DNA from: Sipunculus nudus
Taxonomy: Eukaryota; Annelida; Sipuncula; Golfingiida; Sipunculidae
Length of the DNA stretch: 64,000 bases
Assembly (NCBI GenBank): GCA_026874595.1
Contig: CM049315.1
Coordinates: 68,083,916 to 68,147,915, forward strand
Direction: 5' to 3'
Position numbers and translations under genes: made by a program. The first letter of the stretch is position 1; every line of letters starts with the position of its first letter. Of the stretch, positions 50,660-63,250 are shown piece by piece. The notes below the pieces were generated by a model. It saw only the letters and a program-made list of their open reading frames with translations, did no database searches and was not told the DNA's origin.

Positions 50660-53600
50660 TGCCCGCATGGCCAACTAATGCTTATAGATTCAGTACAGGT
50701 CATAAGTATGTTGGTTCTTGAGGAACTTTCGCTTTACTCTATATAGTCCACTTGCTCACAGTGTGTGGCTCTTTATAATGAGCTGTGGAACAAATGGGCT
50801 GGACAGCTCATACATTATTCCCCTGTATCTATATTTGGAACACTCAGTATATGATGAGGCAATAATAATATACGCTTTTTGCATTTTAAAATATTAAAAT
50901 TCATTTGCACATCATAATATTAAAAAAAATGTAGCCTGGAATTCTAAATGAACAAAGCCTCTGACTAATTATTTTGTTTCTTATGTTTAGTATGATAGAA
51001 ATTGTAAGCATAAAGGTCGTAGCATCTGTAATGAGTTTGAAATATTTGCTGTTTTAACAATGTGCAAACTGAAATAAAAAAAAAATGAGTAGAAGAAGAA
51101 GAAAAATTTAAATAGAGAATGGAAAAAAAAAGAACAATTAGTTTGTAATGGTTATGCACATCTTAATTTTGTGCAAACAGTTTGACAAGATGTTGAGCAC
51201 GACATGCATGTTTTCTCGTGTCATCTGCTTATTCTATCTAGTGCCATACTTGTAACATTTAACGTTAAAAAAACTAATAATTATATATATTCTGTAATAC
51301 AATGAGTTCAATGTAAAATACGTCAATGTAATTGGCAATGATTAGTAAATCATTAATTGCAAATAAATATTGGCTTGTTGCCAAAAGAATTGTTTTAAGA
51401 CATAACAGAGTATTAAAAAACATCACTTCCTATCAAACCAGAATAAAATTCAAAATGGGGAAAATCACAAGTTGAACTAGAGGAAACTTAATTCAGAGCT
51501 TGAAAAAAATATGTGTTCAGTTTTAAGATCGCGTGTGAGATTGAAAGTTTTTATCACTAGGAAAGAAAAACTCTAGTAACAAGTGTATAATTCTGATCAA
51601 AATAAACTGCTGCAAAAAGGTATACTTAATGAATAGGTACAATTCTATGAAAACCTATATAAATCAGATAACTGGAGATAAAGAAAAAATGCACCAAGAA
51701 CAGTTTTAACTCTGCTGCCTGGATGTCAGCTGAGGTATAGCGATGGCGATTTGTCCATCTTCAGTCCAGCCGTCCGTTAGCAAGGCAAAAATCGTAACCG
51801 CTAGACTTAGAAACTTTTAACTGAACATCCCGGGATGTCAATAAAGAATCATTTCATAAAAAATCATTAAGAATGTTTGTACAACCCAGAATAATTTAAA
51901 AATGAAACAAAACCTCCAATATCTTGATAATTGATGCATGGATTGCCATGAATCTTGCCTTAAATATTGAACATGAACAGTTTTGTCACTTCCCGAAATA
52001 CTGCCACCTGTATTTTCTAATTTTTACGATTTTTTTCTATTTTTGAGACTATCAAATGACAGCAATTATGTTAGTTTCTCAGCCTAAGTTTAATCTAAAC
52101 ATCTCATTTTGTCTTAAATCTTGTATATTTATTGATCATGATTAGTTTTATCAGCTCCGGAAGACGCCTTAGGTGGCGCCACCTGATTTTTTTTTATTTT
52201 AAATACTTTATTTCCTCTACCAAATTACATAAATGGAATCTGTTTCTCAACTGGTCTCATCTTTTCCCAGAAACCTCATGTGTTTATTGATCATAAATAG
52301 CTTCAACTGATGACGCCATATGTTTTTTAATCTGTTTTCCCCCTTTATTTTTCGACTGTCAAATTACATCGATTTCTCAATTTGACTTCCTCCAGTATTC
52401 TTAAACCTGGTGTTTATTATGTCGCCACCCCCCCCCCCCCCTCCAATAACAAAATCAGCTTCAAAGTGGCCGCAATTAAGGATATTTATGAAACTCGATG
52501 AAGCCATTTCTTGGACAAGTGCAGAAATTGGTGACCTTGTATTAATTTTTAGTTCACAAGTTCAAGGTCATAGGTCAATTTCTTTAGAAGATATTTAAGT
52601 GCACTTAATGCAAAACTTATAATCCCCAACCTTCCTTTTAACATTCATGTATGGTAACCTACAAATAAGGTAAGAACACTATTTATTTTAGGTCACACGG
52701 TCAGAGGTCATGGTCATAAGACTCTTATTTAACAAGCTTCTGTATACAATTGAAGCCAACCTTTCATCCCAAACCAACCTGCCATATTTTAAGTTGTTAA
52801 AACTCGGTTACGTAAACGCACTATCAGAAACCGAGCATATTGAGGACATAGTTAGAGGAATGGAAAATGTGAAGTAAAATTCATGCCTCGGTGGTTGTAG
52901 GAGAGATCATGCAAGAAAAGTTTGTATTCATGATTATATTACATATGACATATATAGAAAACATGTTGCTATGTCCTGTTAAACTGTATAAATGTTGGCA
53001 TATCACAATTTTATATAAATATCTTTTTGTATTTTTTTATCATTTTGAAAAAAATAGATGTATAGAAGTGCTACTTGTATTTTTAGTTTTGTGAACAATT
53101 TTATTACTCTTGAACTGTATCAGTGATGAGACAATTGTTGAATAGCAAAAAAAAAAAAAAGAAAAAAAAAAGGAAAACTCCGCTGTATAAGTTGCTTTAA
53201 AAAATAAAGAATTGTAGTATGATTAAGCTTTGCATCGTGTAGTTCGTTCAGCTGATTGTATGCCCTCCGAGCTATATTGCGATCACTCCGTCAGTCCGAA
53301 CAGTCTTTTGATAGAGAACATATCTAAACCGTAAGGTCCAGTAAGTTCAAACCACACATGCTGACAGATTTAAACATTGTTCCAAAAGGGATGCAGCACA
53401 TGCATCTAAAGCCATACGTCAGTCTGTTAACAGGGCACAGATCGTAACAGAAAGACCAAGGAACTTCAGACTTTACATACTAACTAGTCCAGATAGGTCC
53501 TCTGTTGAAATTGAAAAGTAGGTCATTGTGGCCTATATTTTATAGTTATTGAGCAAACAACTTCGAGTCATCGTCAGTTCGTTAACAAAGAACGGACAGG

Positions 53601-56600
53601 GTGACACGTCCTGATAAATCCGCTGAGGAAACGGAATGGTAGGTAGCTATGACATTTATTCTCCGATTTATGAAGCCACAACTTAAAAAAAAGGGTGTGT
53701 GGGGGGGGGGGGGGGGGTGCTGCGGGCATGTTCCCCTAAGGCCTAATTGCGCCTTTGAGTTCACGTCTGAAGCTATCGGTCGGTCTGATAACAAAAAATA
53801 AAACCCTCCAGACCAAAGTAGTTGAAACTTCATTTCCTTAATGTCAAATTAATTACTAATCATAAACCTAGAAGGGATGAATTAGGACTGGCGTTAATAA
53901 TTCACACAAACGGGTGCATTGCTCAGGAACCTCTGGATGGATTGTAATGAACGTCCGAATGTTAATTGATCTAACAAACCTCTAACTGCAATTCCTCCTA
54001 TATTAACATTTATTTTAATTTGAAAATTACAACAAATTTGTTTAAACTACAGCAGAGCAAAAAATCGTAACCAGAAGGCCCAGGGATTTCAAACTGACAG
54101 GTCACCTGTGGAAATCCATAATTAGCTGCATCTTGATGGTAGCATGTAATTTTTCAATTACGGGACCAAAACGCATGTTTGAGCACGTTAAAAGCTAAAT
54201 GTTCTGTCAGAAAAAGACCCATACAAGAAGCTAGTTTTCTTAGGAAAGGCTGTTTGAATTCTTATGGTCTTTCATGTGCAATTCGGGTTATAAGAAGTTA
54301 AGAAGATTAAGCGCCACCTTTAATTTCTATTTTCTTCACAATTACATAGGTTTATCTTTTAGCATGGCCCAAATTTAGCTGTTAGATGTTAAGTTACGGC
54401 TTAACACTAAGACATTATGAGATTTAGAGACCTGAATAGAGAATGTGCCAAAGCATATGTATTAGTTCTCCTTATAGCTATAGCAGATGGAAAATGTAAG
54501 CATTAATCCCGGGAATTAAAAACTTCAAACATGAATATTGGTTATGATAAATGTGTTTTGGAAGCCCTAAATGACCGTTGCATATATTTACGTGCTATGG
54601 CTTCTAGTTTTTAAACCCTCTGAACGTGGGAAGTGTTGTTTCACGGTCCAGTGACCACTTGTTGACAAACATTTTGCAAAATATCTATCAATTTTTTGTT
54701 GATATACTACCAGTAGCTAAAACTAATTAGGAGATAATTGACATTAAAAATGTTTTGAAAATTGCACTTTTTGCCCTGTAAAAACAAGTCAAAGTAATTT
54801 GGACCATAGAAAGGTACATCCGGGTAAGAATCAATAAAATCGATAAATACATGACAGAATAATGATAATAATAATTATAATTAAAATTATGCAAAAAACG
54901 AATATCTTCAATGGACAGTTGGAGATAATAATAATAATAATAATAATAATAAGAAGGCCGAAAGCAAGTATCTCATGATTATAAAAAATCACTATAGATA
55001 GGTGGGGAAAGCTAGACTACTTGTAACTGTCACACGAAACTGTCCCCTGATTCTTAGGTGTTTCCACTGATATAACTTTCTCTCTCTAAGAGTTTGATAT
55101 GAACTGTGGTTCTGTAAAACAAAATTGGAAATTGATTGTTTCTTTTTGAATATTTACATATGGGGTGAAAATATGGGGTGCATATTATTCAGAATGTACT
55201 AAAGATATCAAGACTAAACTGGCATTTTTACGTTGTAAAATACTTTTCCTAGAGTTCTGATAATAGAAGCTTGGGAGAAGAATTGTGCCAACCGGAACTG
55301 ACCGGAAGTTACGTATCCTTTAGGGCGCTGATGATCGAGCTTATTAGTGCATAACAAAAGCACTCCGTTGCCCCATGTATTACGAAATGTTTAAGCCAGG
55401 CATTTGGATCACTGTATATAGCATAGTAAAGCTACTGGGCTATACGATAAAATGGAACCTCTATGCCATTTATTTTATGGAAGTGCCGCAATAAACTTAG
55501 TTTTCGAGACGTCTCAATTTTTATTCAAATCATCAGATAGCAAGTTGATATTTATAGAAAAATAGGTTTACACTATGACTCTTCACAGTCGTAAGTTCAC
55601 GAGACATGAGATTCACTTCAACCTGATCATGCCTTCTGAACTGTTTTGACACTTAATTATCCTAAAATCCATTGGAGCAAAATGCCACAAGTTTGGACTC
55701 TATGTGCGGATATCAAATTTCAGACTTGTAAAGAATCCAAAATGTAAGCGAGGCAGTCCCCTTGGAAATCCTTTTTCATGGATTATTCTCTTATTTTTAA
55801 CAGTTCGTCCATTTCAAAAAATGTTTTTATTTGAATTTCAGACTGATTGATTAATATATAATCTTTATTTCCTACCAAAGTTCGAAGAGTAATCTCAAAT
55901 GCAAATCATAGGTAGACATGACAAGAAAGGTAAATTATAATTAAAACAATGCTTTTGAAACGTGAAACATACAAGATCACCAAAAAAAATGAAATAAGAT
56001 TACAAAAAGGTATTGTAATAGCACAAGAGAGGCGTAACTTATTTTTTAAAAATAAATTAGGCAACATTTGACTTGAAGATCATATGGCTTCTATTACTGG
56101 TCTTACTTCTTTAAAGAACAAAACTGCCAGATAAATATACAGAAAATAAAGTCGTTTGTCCAGTCTGGACAATCTGTCAAATCTTTACCGAGCACAGTAG
56201 CAACAAAGTCGAAATCATCCAGAATACTAAGTGCAGCACCAACTGTGAAGGGAAGTTTATCTCATATGAAGTTCCAGATGGAGGTCAACCCGCTGTCTTT
56301 GAAATCATTTTGCACCCATAACCTAAAGAAGCAGGGTTGTGGTAATTGTAATATGTTTTCCAGTAATGGACTAATTGTATTTTGGCAAAGTTTAATTATA
56401 TGTAATACATGTAGTTATTGTAATGATTACAAGGATAAAAATCTGTGCAATTCAAATTACTTTCAAAATACTCTCGAAACCCATGACAGAGCACTGTACC
56501 TAAAACGAATTATATCTCTGAAAGATAATTTTTAGATAATATCTTTAAAATAAACCTCAAAATATGCCCGTAGATCACAGGTGCTTGAATTGCTGTTAGT

Positions 56601-57720
56601 GAAGATGTCGGTTAAATTTGTTACTTTTTTGAGTCATTTCCTTATAACTATTACTTATCTGACATTTTCCTAGCGTTTTTAACACTATAAGGCCCATTTC
56701 TTTATTATTCATCTAACATTTGAGATAGGCAGGCAAGAAGCCCCCATCGTTAGGTCCGACAGCCATGGCATAGCAACCGAGGACGCCTTTTCTGGTTGGT
56801 TTATATATCTATTACAGGAGTCTTCGGATGGTGACACCGCTGACGTAACAATGGTTCAGTTAATCACGAATATACTTCAAATTTAGCCTGACACAGATGT
56901 GCCATGGCTGTCTGACCCTACAACGGGGGCTCCTTGCTCTACTCTAATAGCATTTTTAAGCGCCTGTGCTCAGATACTACAAACTAACACCCGTGTAGTC
57001 GAAATCACTTTTTGCCTTTCTATAAGAAACACGTGTAAATCATATATTATCCTTCGTATAGATGTCATACACTTTAATATATGACATGATAATTGTAATT
57101 TATTCATTTAGTAATTTGCAACTGTAATTGTATTTAGTTATTTTGGAAATAATTTTATTATGATGATTACTTTTCAATACAATTGGCCCATGCCCTGTTA
57201 AATGCATCTGAAAAAAGACATATATTTATGAATGTCCCGCCTGATTGTTTTGAATTGAGTAAACATTTATACAGAGACACAAATTACTCAATAATTCTCT
57301 TATGGATCGCTTTCAACTTCCCTAGGCATGTTTACCTTATATTTATCCACTGTAGAACTCCAGTCGTTGTTAATGCATATAGCAGTGATTTTTTTTCTTT
57401 TTTTCTTATATTTATTTATTTTTTTTTGTTTGAGGTAACTAACCGCCTCCATTTTTGCATGCTAGCTTAATTGAGTATATGTACATCTGCAGAATTCCAT
57501 TCCGGTTTTGGACTACATGACAGGGCAGTATCACACGCTTCCTCTTATTTTATATCCTGGCTTTTTTCATCCATTTTTGTTAAGATGCACAAAGATATTA
57601 GTCAGCTGATATTTACTGTACTCTGTTCCAACATCCCTGTCCACCTAATTTTTCGCGATATTTCTTTCAAATATGCTTTGGTTTTCCATTAAAAATAAGC
57701 TTTTATCAAGGAATGAAATG
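50660..57720. other. Long non-coding region with dispersed repeats
   Basis: No gene supported. Contains a C-run at 52429-52442, A-rich runs at 53145-53170, a G-run at 53701-53718 and an (AAT)n microsatellite at 54925-54952. Modules with GGTGGCGCCACCTGATTTT (about 52173) and GCGCCACCTTTAATTT (about 54312) and copies of the dispersed repeat seen at 31360 (51720-51840, 53260-53560, 54055-54130) are present. Confidence 0.4.
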
Positions 57721-57724
57721 TGAT

Positions 57725-58270
57725 TTATGATGAATTACATAAGCATGAAATAAATATATAAACTTTGCGACGCCGGGAGTCCGGACGGTGTCGACCTCTC
57801 TGTAAATATATGAATGCCTTAAAAAACAGGAAAATAGATACAGGTGGCACCACAAGTCTTCGGGAAATGATAAAGCCAGTCATCAGCAATACGAAAAGCA
57901 TGATCCATGGCAATCCATGTATCAGTTGCTGACATACTGCACATTTTTTTTCTGAAAAGAAAGTTATTTCTGGTGTGAACCAACACGCCTCATGACATGA
58001 CTCGGAGAACAAAGTTTGTGGTGCCCCAAGTTCTGGTTTCAAAGGAGACTTTTCAAGAACTTCAATGGACACTGAGTTAAAAGTTTTAGGTCGATTGTTT
58101 ACGATTTGTATCCTCCTAACGGTCGACCGGACGGAAGGACAACGGACAAAGACCCATCCTGCAGCTGAACATGACTTGAAACCTTGCCTTATGTTATATG
58201 CTTGTCTTGAAGTTGTCCACCTATTATCCGAGTACCCTCTGATCGCAAGGTCACACGACATTCTTGCCAA
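57725..58270 (-). CDS. Hypothetical open frame with a membrane segment
   Basis: An open frame of 181 residues without recognisable family. It has a hydrophobic stretch (LPWIMLFVLLMTGFIISRRL) and several Cys. It may be chance or part of a repeat: AGGTGGCACCACAAG within it resembles the dispersed GTGGCGCCAC module. Confidence 0.2.
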   Translation of the reverse strand: MARMSCDLAIRGYSDNRWTTSRQAYNIRQGFKSCSAAGWVFVRCPSVRSTVRRIQIVNNRPKTFNSVSIEVLEKSPLKPELGAPQTLFSESCHEACWFTPEITFFSEKKCAVCQQLIHGLPWIMLFVLLMTGFIISRRLVVPPVSIFLFFKAFIYLQRGRHRPDSRRRKVYIFISCLCNSS

Positions 58271-59735
58271 GTATGTACTGTGGCCTTAGGTTTCACAAGC
58301 CGAACAAGCGTTCCACGGCGTCAATTGTTCCCTGGTTTGAATTGGGGATTCCTGTTCATGACCTGTAGATACCTGCGACCTGCATTCCTGTGATAACCTG
58401 TAACGTGTGTTTCTTGTAGTTGCATGGGTGTTCAAGTATGCCTTGTAGATAGCTGTAACCTGTGTGCCACCACCCGTACTTATAACCGTGCGTCAAATAA
58501 TTACCTGTAGTAAACAACTTGGAAGGTCATGGGAAACAAAGTTATAAAGAAAATAAATGCAGGTGTCAGATTCTTATAAGTAAGATGTGTTTTTTTATCC
58601 CCTAAGGATAAAAATGTCATCATCATTATAACAGCCTCACCTTGACTATGCATGTAACATTTGGTATAGAGGTTTAGATAAATATAGACAGAAAAAAACT
58701 TCAGTCTGCACCGAATAAGGTGATGAGTTTTGGATATGCATTATAGGGATCATTTAGACTATAATTTTTAAAATAAAATTTAATGGTTGAATGTTCAGCA
58801 GAGGGTAAATTATTTGACGCTATCGCAAATGAATAATATTTCGAGGGGAACTGCACCTTTGTATATGTCAGACTTGGCTGAATTATATAATAACAGAAGG
58901 TATAACACGAAAGGAGTGGAAATATGTCTTCCACATTACCCGCTTTAAAGGGTCATGGTCTTTGCAGTTCAACATACAATGGTACAAGAATATGGAATTA
59001 TCTTCTGGATGTTATTAAGTCTTGTCAAACAAAAAAAGAGAACTTAAAGTTAATGTAAAACATTCTATTTGGAGAAATGTATAATCAGGAAAACAATTCT
59101 TTCACTGAGTAGTTATACTTCCCATTTTTTCAATTTATTCTTTCATGTATATAAAGTGAACCAAGATTTTTGGTAAGTTATTTTTATCATAATTCCATCC
59201 TATTTTCTTAGTATTAATTATATTAACATCACTCTACGCTACGCATAGATTTCCATGCACCTTTTACCTTCATGAACTATGACAGGCATTGAGGGTCCAC
59301 TTTGGAAATAAGTATTTTGCCAAGAGCAGACACTTTTAGTGCTTCCTTTTTATGGCCGCATGGTTTTATGATGAAGTATTTTGATTGTAATGACTTTGAC
59401 TGTAATCATTATAACTCGTGACTATATATTTGTGTTACTGTTCAGCAAACAGCCAGTTGTAACATATTTATTAAATTACCAATTATCAAGGTATAAAGGG
59501 TACACAATCGTTTATTTATATACTAATTCCTATATTGGTGAACAACATTAATTTATAGTCTTGTTTAAATCGTATTTTAGTCAATGATTTGCTTTGAAGC
59601 ACATGGAAGTAATATAATAAATTTTAAATTTTAATAATTATATAATTTTTAGTTTTCAAAGAATTAGTGGAATGATAAGTACTTTTACAACAAACAATGT
59701 TTTACATCATTAATATTTGTGCATGAAATTTGTGT
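58271..59735. other. Non-coding stretch
   Basis: At 58360-58480 there are loose CCTGTAACCTGTGTG-type units, like a decayed outlier of the minisatellite further right. Otherwise AT-rich with no gene. Confidence 0.35.
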
Positions 59736-59748
59736 ATCTATCTATCTG

Positions 59749-59831
<83 letters not shown>
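59736..59831. repeat. (TATC)n then (TA)n microsatellite
   Basis: About 40 bp of TATC followed by about 52 bp of TA. Confidence 0.9.
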
Positions 59832-59834
<3 letters not shown>

Positions 59835-60004
59835 TTTATAGTATATGCATCACATGACCATTGTTATTGCTTGTGAATAAATTAATATCTGACCCTCTTT
59901 ATGTTACCTTTGTGAACTGTGCTTATCTGTAACCTACGTGTCTGTGTGTTCCAAATCGATAACGTGGCCTGTTTATGTTTCTGATTGTGATCTGCCAGCC
60001 TTTG

Positions 60005-60255
60005 GACTAAGTGACAGGGCGAAACACGATTATCCAAGCTCGGCGTTCAGCACCTGCGGAACCCCAGAAAGGCGCACTTGTTTGTGAGTGAACCCCCACT
60101 CTGCGGTACAGACAGTCTTCATGCCTTCAAAACGATCACCCCGGGTAGGGGCCGACCGAGAAAATCTCGTCGCTCTTCGGCTGAGATTCGAACTCGTGAT
60201 CCCTTTGCTTTGATTTTTGGGGTCTAGCATATCCTTACACCACGGAAGCCGGTTA
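60005..60255 (-). repeat. tRNA-derived SINE
   Basis: On the minus strand, GGCTTCCGTGGTGTAAGGAT (A box) is followed about 50 bp on by ACGAGTTCGAATCTCAGCCG (B box). Then comes a body with CGGTCGGCCCCTACCCGGGG and GGCATGAAGACTGTCTGTAC. This is the standard layout of a pol III-transcribed, tRNA-headed SINE. The tail end is not sharply defined. Confidence 0.65.
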
Positions 60256-60279
60256 TTTTACCCGTCTATCTTGTACGTT

Positions 60280-61979
60280 ACCTTTTACCTGTATGTCTTG
60301 CACACACGTGCTACCTGTGTATCTTGTACCAATATGTTATCTGTATGTCTAACAGATACTTGTTACCTGTGTCTCTAATACCTATCTGTTACCTGTGTGT
60401 CTAAAGGTACGCGTTATCTGTGTGTCTGGCAGCTACGTACTACCTGCGCGTCTTACATTTACATATTACCTATGTGTCTTGTACCTACCCGCTACCTGTG
60501 TGTCTTATACCTATATGTTATCAGTGTGTCTAGCACCTATGTAGCACCTACTTGCTACTTGTGTGTTTTATAGCTGTCTGTTACCTGTATGCTTTGCACC
60601 CTTGTTGCTACTTGTGTTTTTTATACCTGTTAGTTACCTGTATGTCTTGCACCTTTTTGCTACTTGTGTGTTTTATACCTGTCAGTGACCTGCCTGTCTT
60701 TCACATACTTGCTACTTGTTTCTTTCATACCTGTTTGTTACCTTCATCTCTTGCACCTTATTGCTACTTTTTTTTTCATACCTGTCTGTTACCTGTATGT
60801 ATTGCACCTACTTGCTACTTGTGTGTTTTATACCTGTATGTCCTGTACCACACATATTACCTTTATATCCTGTACCTCACAGGTTACCTGTATGTCCTGT
60901 ACCTCACATGTTATCTATATGTCCTGTACCTCACATGCTATATTTCCTGTACCTCACATGTTATCTGTATGTCCTGTACCTCACATGTTACCTGTATGTC
61001 CTGTAACTCATATGCAACCTGTATGTCCTGTACCTCACATGTTACCTGTATGTCCTGTACCTCACAGGTTACCTGTCTTTTCTGTAACTCACATGTTACC
61101 TGTATGTCCTGTACCTCACATGTTACCTGTATGTCCTGGACCTCACAGGTTACCTGTATGTCCTGTACCTCACATGTTACCTGTCTTTTCTGTACCTCAC
61201 ATGTTACCTGTATGTCCTCTACCTCACATGTTACCTGTATATACTTTACCTCACATGTTACCTGTCTTTTCTGTACCTCACATGTTACCTGTATGTCCTG
61301 TACCTCACATGTCACTGGTATGCCCCGTACCTCACATGTTACCTGTATGTCCTTTACCTCACATGTTACCTGTCTTTTCTGTACCTCACATGTTACCTAT
61401 ATGCCCTGTACCTCACATGTTACCTGTCTTTTCTGTACCTCACATATTACCTGTATGTCTTATACCTCACTTGTTACCTGTATGTCCTGTACTTTACCTG
61501 ATACCTGTCTGTCCTTTACCTGTACCTCACAGGTTACCTTTATATCCTGTACCTCACATGTTACCTGTATGTCCTGTAACTCACATGTTACCTGTACGCC
61601 CTGTACCTCACATGTTACCTGTATGTCCTGTACCTCACATGTTACCTGTATGTCCTGTACCTCACATGTTACCTGTATGCCCTGTACCTCACATGTACCT
61701 GTCTTTTCTGTACCTCACATGTTACCTGTATGTCTTGTACCTCACATGTTACCTGTATGCCCTGTACCTCACATGTTACCTGTATGTCCTGTACCTCACA
61801 TGTTACCAGTATACCCTGTACCTCACATGTTACCTGTCTTTTCTGTACCTCACATGTTACCTGTATGTCCTGTACCTCACATGTTACCTGTATGTCCTGT
61901 ACCTCACATAACACTGGTATGCCCCGTACCTCACATGTTACCTGTCTTTTCTGTACCTCACATTTTACCTGTATGTCTT
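60280..61979 (+). repeat. 27-bp minisatellite (CACATGTTACCTGTATGTCC-type units)
   Basis: From about 60850 the units are regular (CTGTACCTCACATGTTACCT plus GTATGTC) and mostly 27 bp. From 60280 to 60850 they are looser and longer. Because 27 is a multiple of three, long open frames arise on both strands (up to 479 codons); their repetitive Ser-His-Val-Thr-Cys content follows from the repeat and is not evidence of a gene. It resumes at 63117 after an insertion. Confidence 0.9.
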
Positions 61980-63111
61980 TATCACCCGTGACTTAACGTG
62001 ATAACTTTACAACGGATATATCCTATAAAACAATAGGATGGGTTTACGCTCGCCACTTGATTTCACTAATCAAGAGACTAGATCCCGGTCATTACTGGTG
62101 ACATTTCCAGGTTCTTTTAAGGACGTGTATAAAAATACCAGACAATCATACACCCAGATCAATAGAAACTATGAGACATCAGGTTAAATTGACAAATATA
62201 ATTCAAGACAATACTTACAGAGACATAGATGCGAGTGTGTGTGCGTTGATGTGTCAATACGACAGTCCTTCACATTAAAAATACAGGATATTTACCGAGT
62301 CCTTGGTTTGTATAAAAACAATAAAGTCCAGTTCCTTCAGAGATCTCTGGTTACTGTTTTGTGTAGAATCTAGCGTATGGTTAGTACCATATAGTCTTTC
62401 TGAGATTAGCGATCTTAAACTGATCTTGCTTGACAGCGACCCGTGTAGGTTTACGCTCACATGAATGCAATAGCTCTCTTTGTTTACATAGAGCTTAGAG
62501 TCCTTGACCTTTCTCGTGTGGCAATCATTTCACGGCTTACATCGATTATGTATCTAGGTCAAGCTGAACTAGGCCGGCAGGTGACGCGTGCGCACTTACT
62601 TTACGACCAATACAATGCTCTGTCGGCAGCACGGCTGTGATCTCGTGAGCTGGGTCCTTGCCACATGTAGAAGCTTGCTTCTATGCCGTTCCTGGCGTTT
62701 CAATGTTCCTTCTGCCGTGCGTGCGTGCTGCCTCTCCAAACTTCCAGACCCAACTGAAACAGCGTCCCGCGTCTCTCCCTGAACTCTGACGTCACAATCG
62801 TCGTCACAATACGGCGATCCGGTTCTCTGATTGGCTTATGGCTCAATTGTCCCATATAAGGATATTTGTGACCTAGAATGACTGCTAGCGTCACCATGGC
62901 GACCCACATACCAGATGTAATACACGCAATGCGTGACACAGATAAAACAGCTGATAGCCGCTGGGATTTCATACAAGATTACACAATATGTATACAATCA
63001 GGACCTGTCAACGCTTTAGGATGACGCCTCACGTCAATATCAATAGAGAACAGACTTCGTTAAAATATGATACAAAACACCGTACTTATTGTCACCGAGT
63101 TTCTGGTGACA
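61980..63111 (-). mobile_element. Solo-LTR-like insertion in the minisatellite (1,132 bp, GTCTT duplication)
   Basis: Interrupts the minisatellite exactly. GTCTT lies on both sides (61975-61979 and 63112-63116). On the minus strand it begins TGTCACCAGAAACTCGG and ends GTCACGGGTGATA, close to the TG...CA ends of LTRs (final C changed to T). A TATA-like CCCATATAAGG occurs near 62850. No coding frame of note. A solo LTR is the simplest reading. Confidence 0.5.
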
Positions 63112-63116
63112 GTCTT

Positions 63117-63250
63117 GTATCTCACTTTTTACCGGTATGTCCTGTACCTTACCTGATACCTGTCTGTCCTCTACCTTACCTGTGATCTGTGTACCTTGTA
63201 GAATCAAGTGACTTGTATGTCCTGTCTTTTACATGTCAGCTGTATTTCTA
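63117..63250 (+). repeat. Minisatellite, continuation
   Basis: Units such as GTATGTCCTGTACCTTACCT and ACCTGTCTGTCCTCTACC resume right after the insertion and fade by 63250. Confidence 0.7.

Noticed and set aside
60552-61996. A 479-codon Cys/Ser/Thr-rich protein
   Set aside because: The frame is a consequence of a 27-bp minisatellite; several frames on both strands are equally open.
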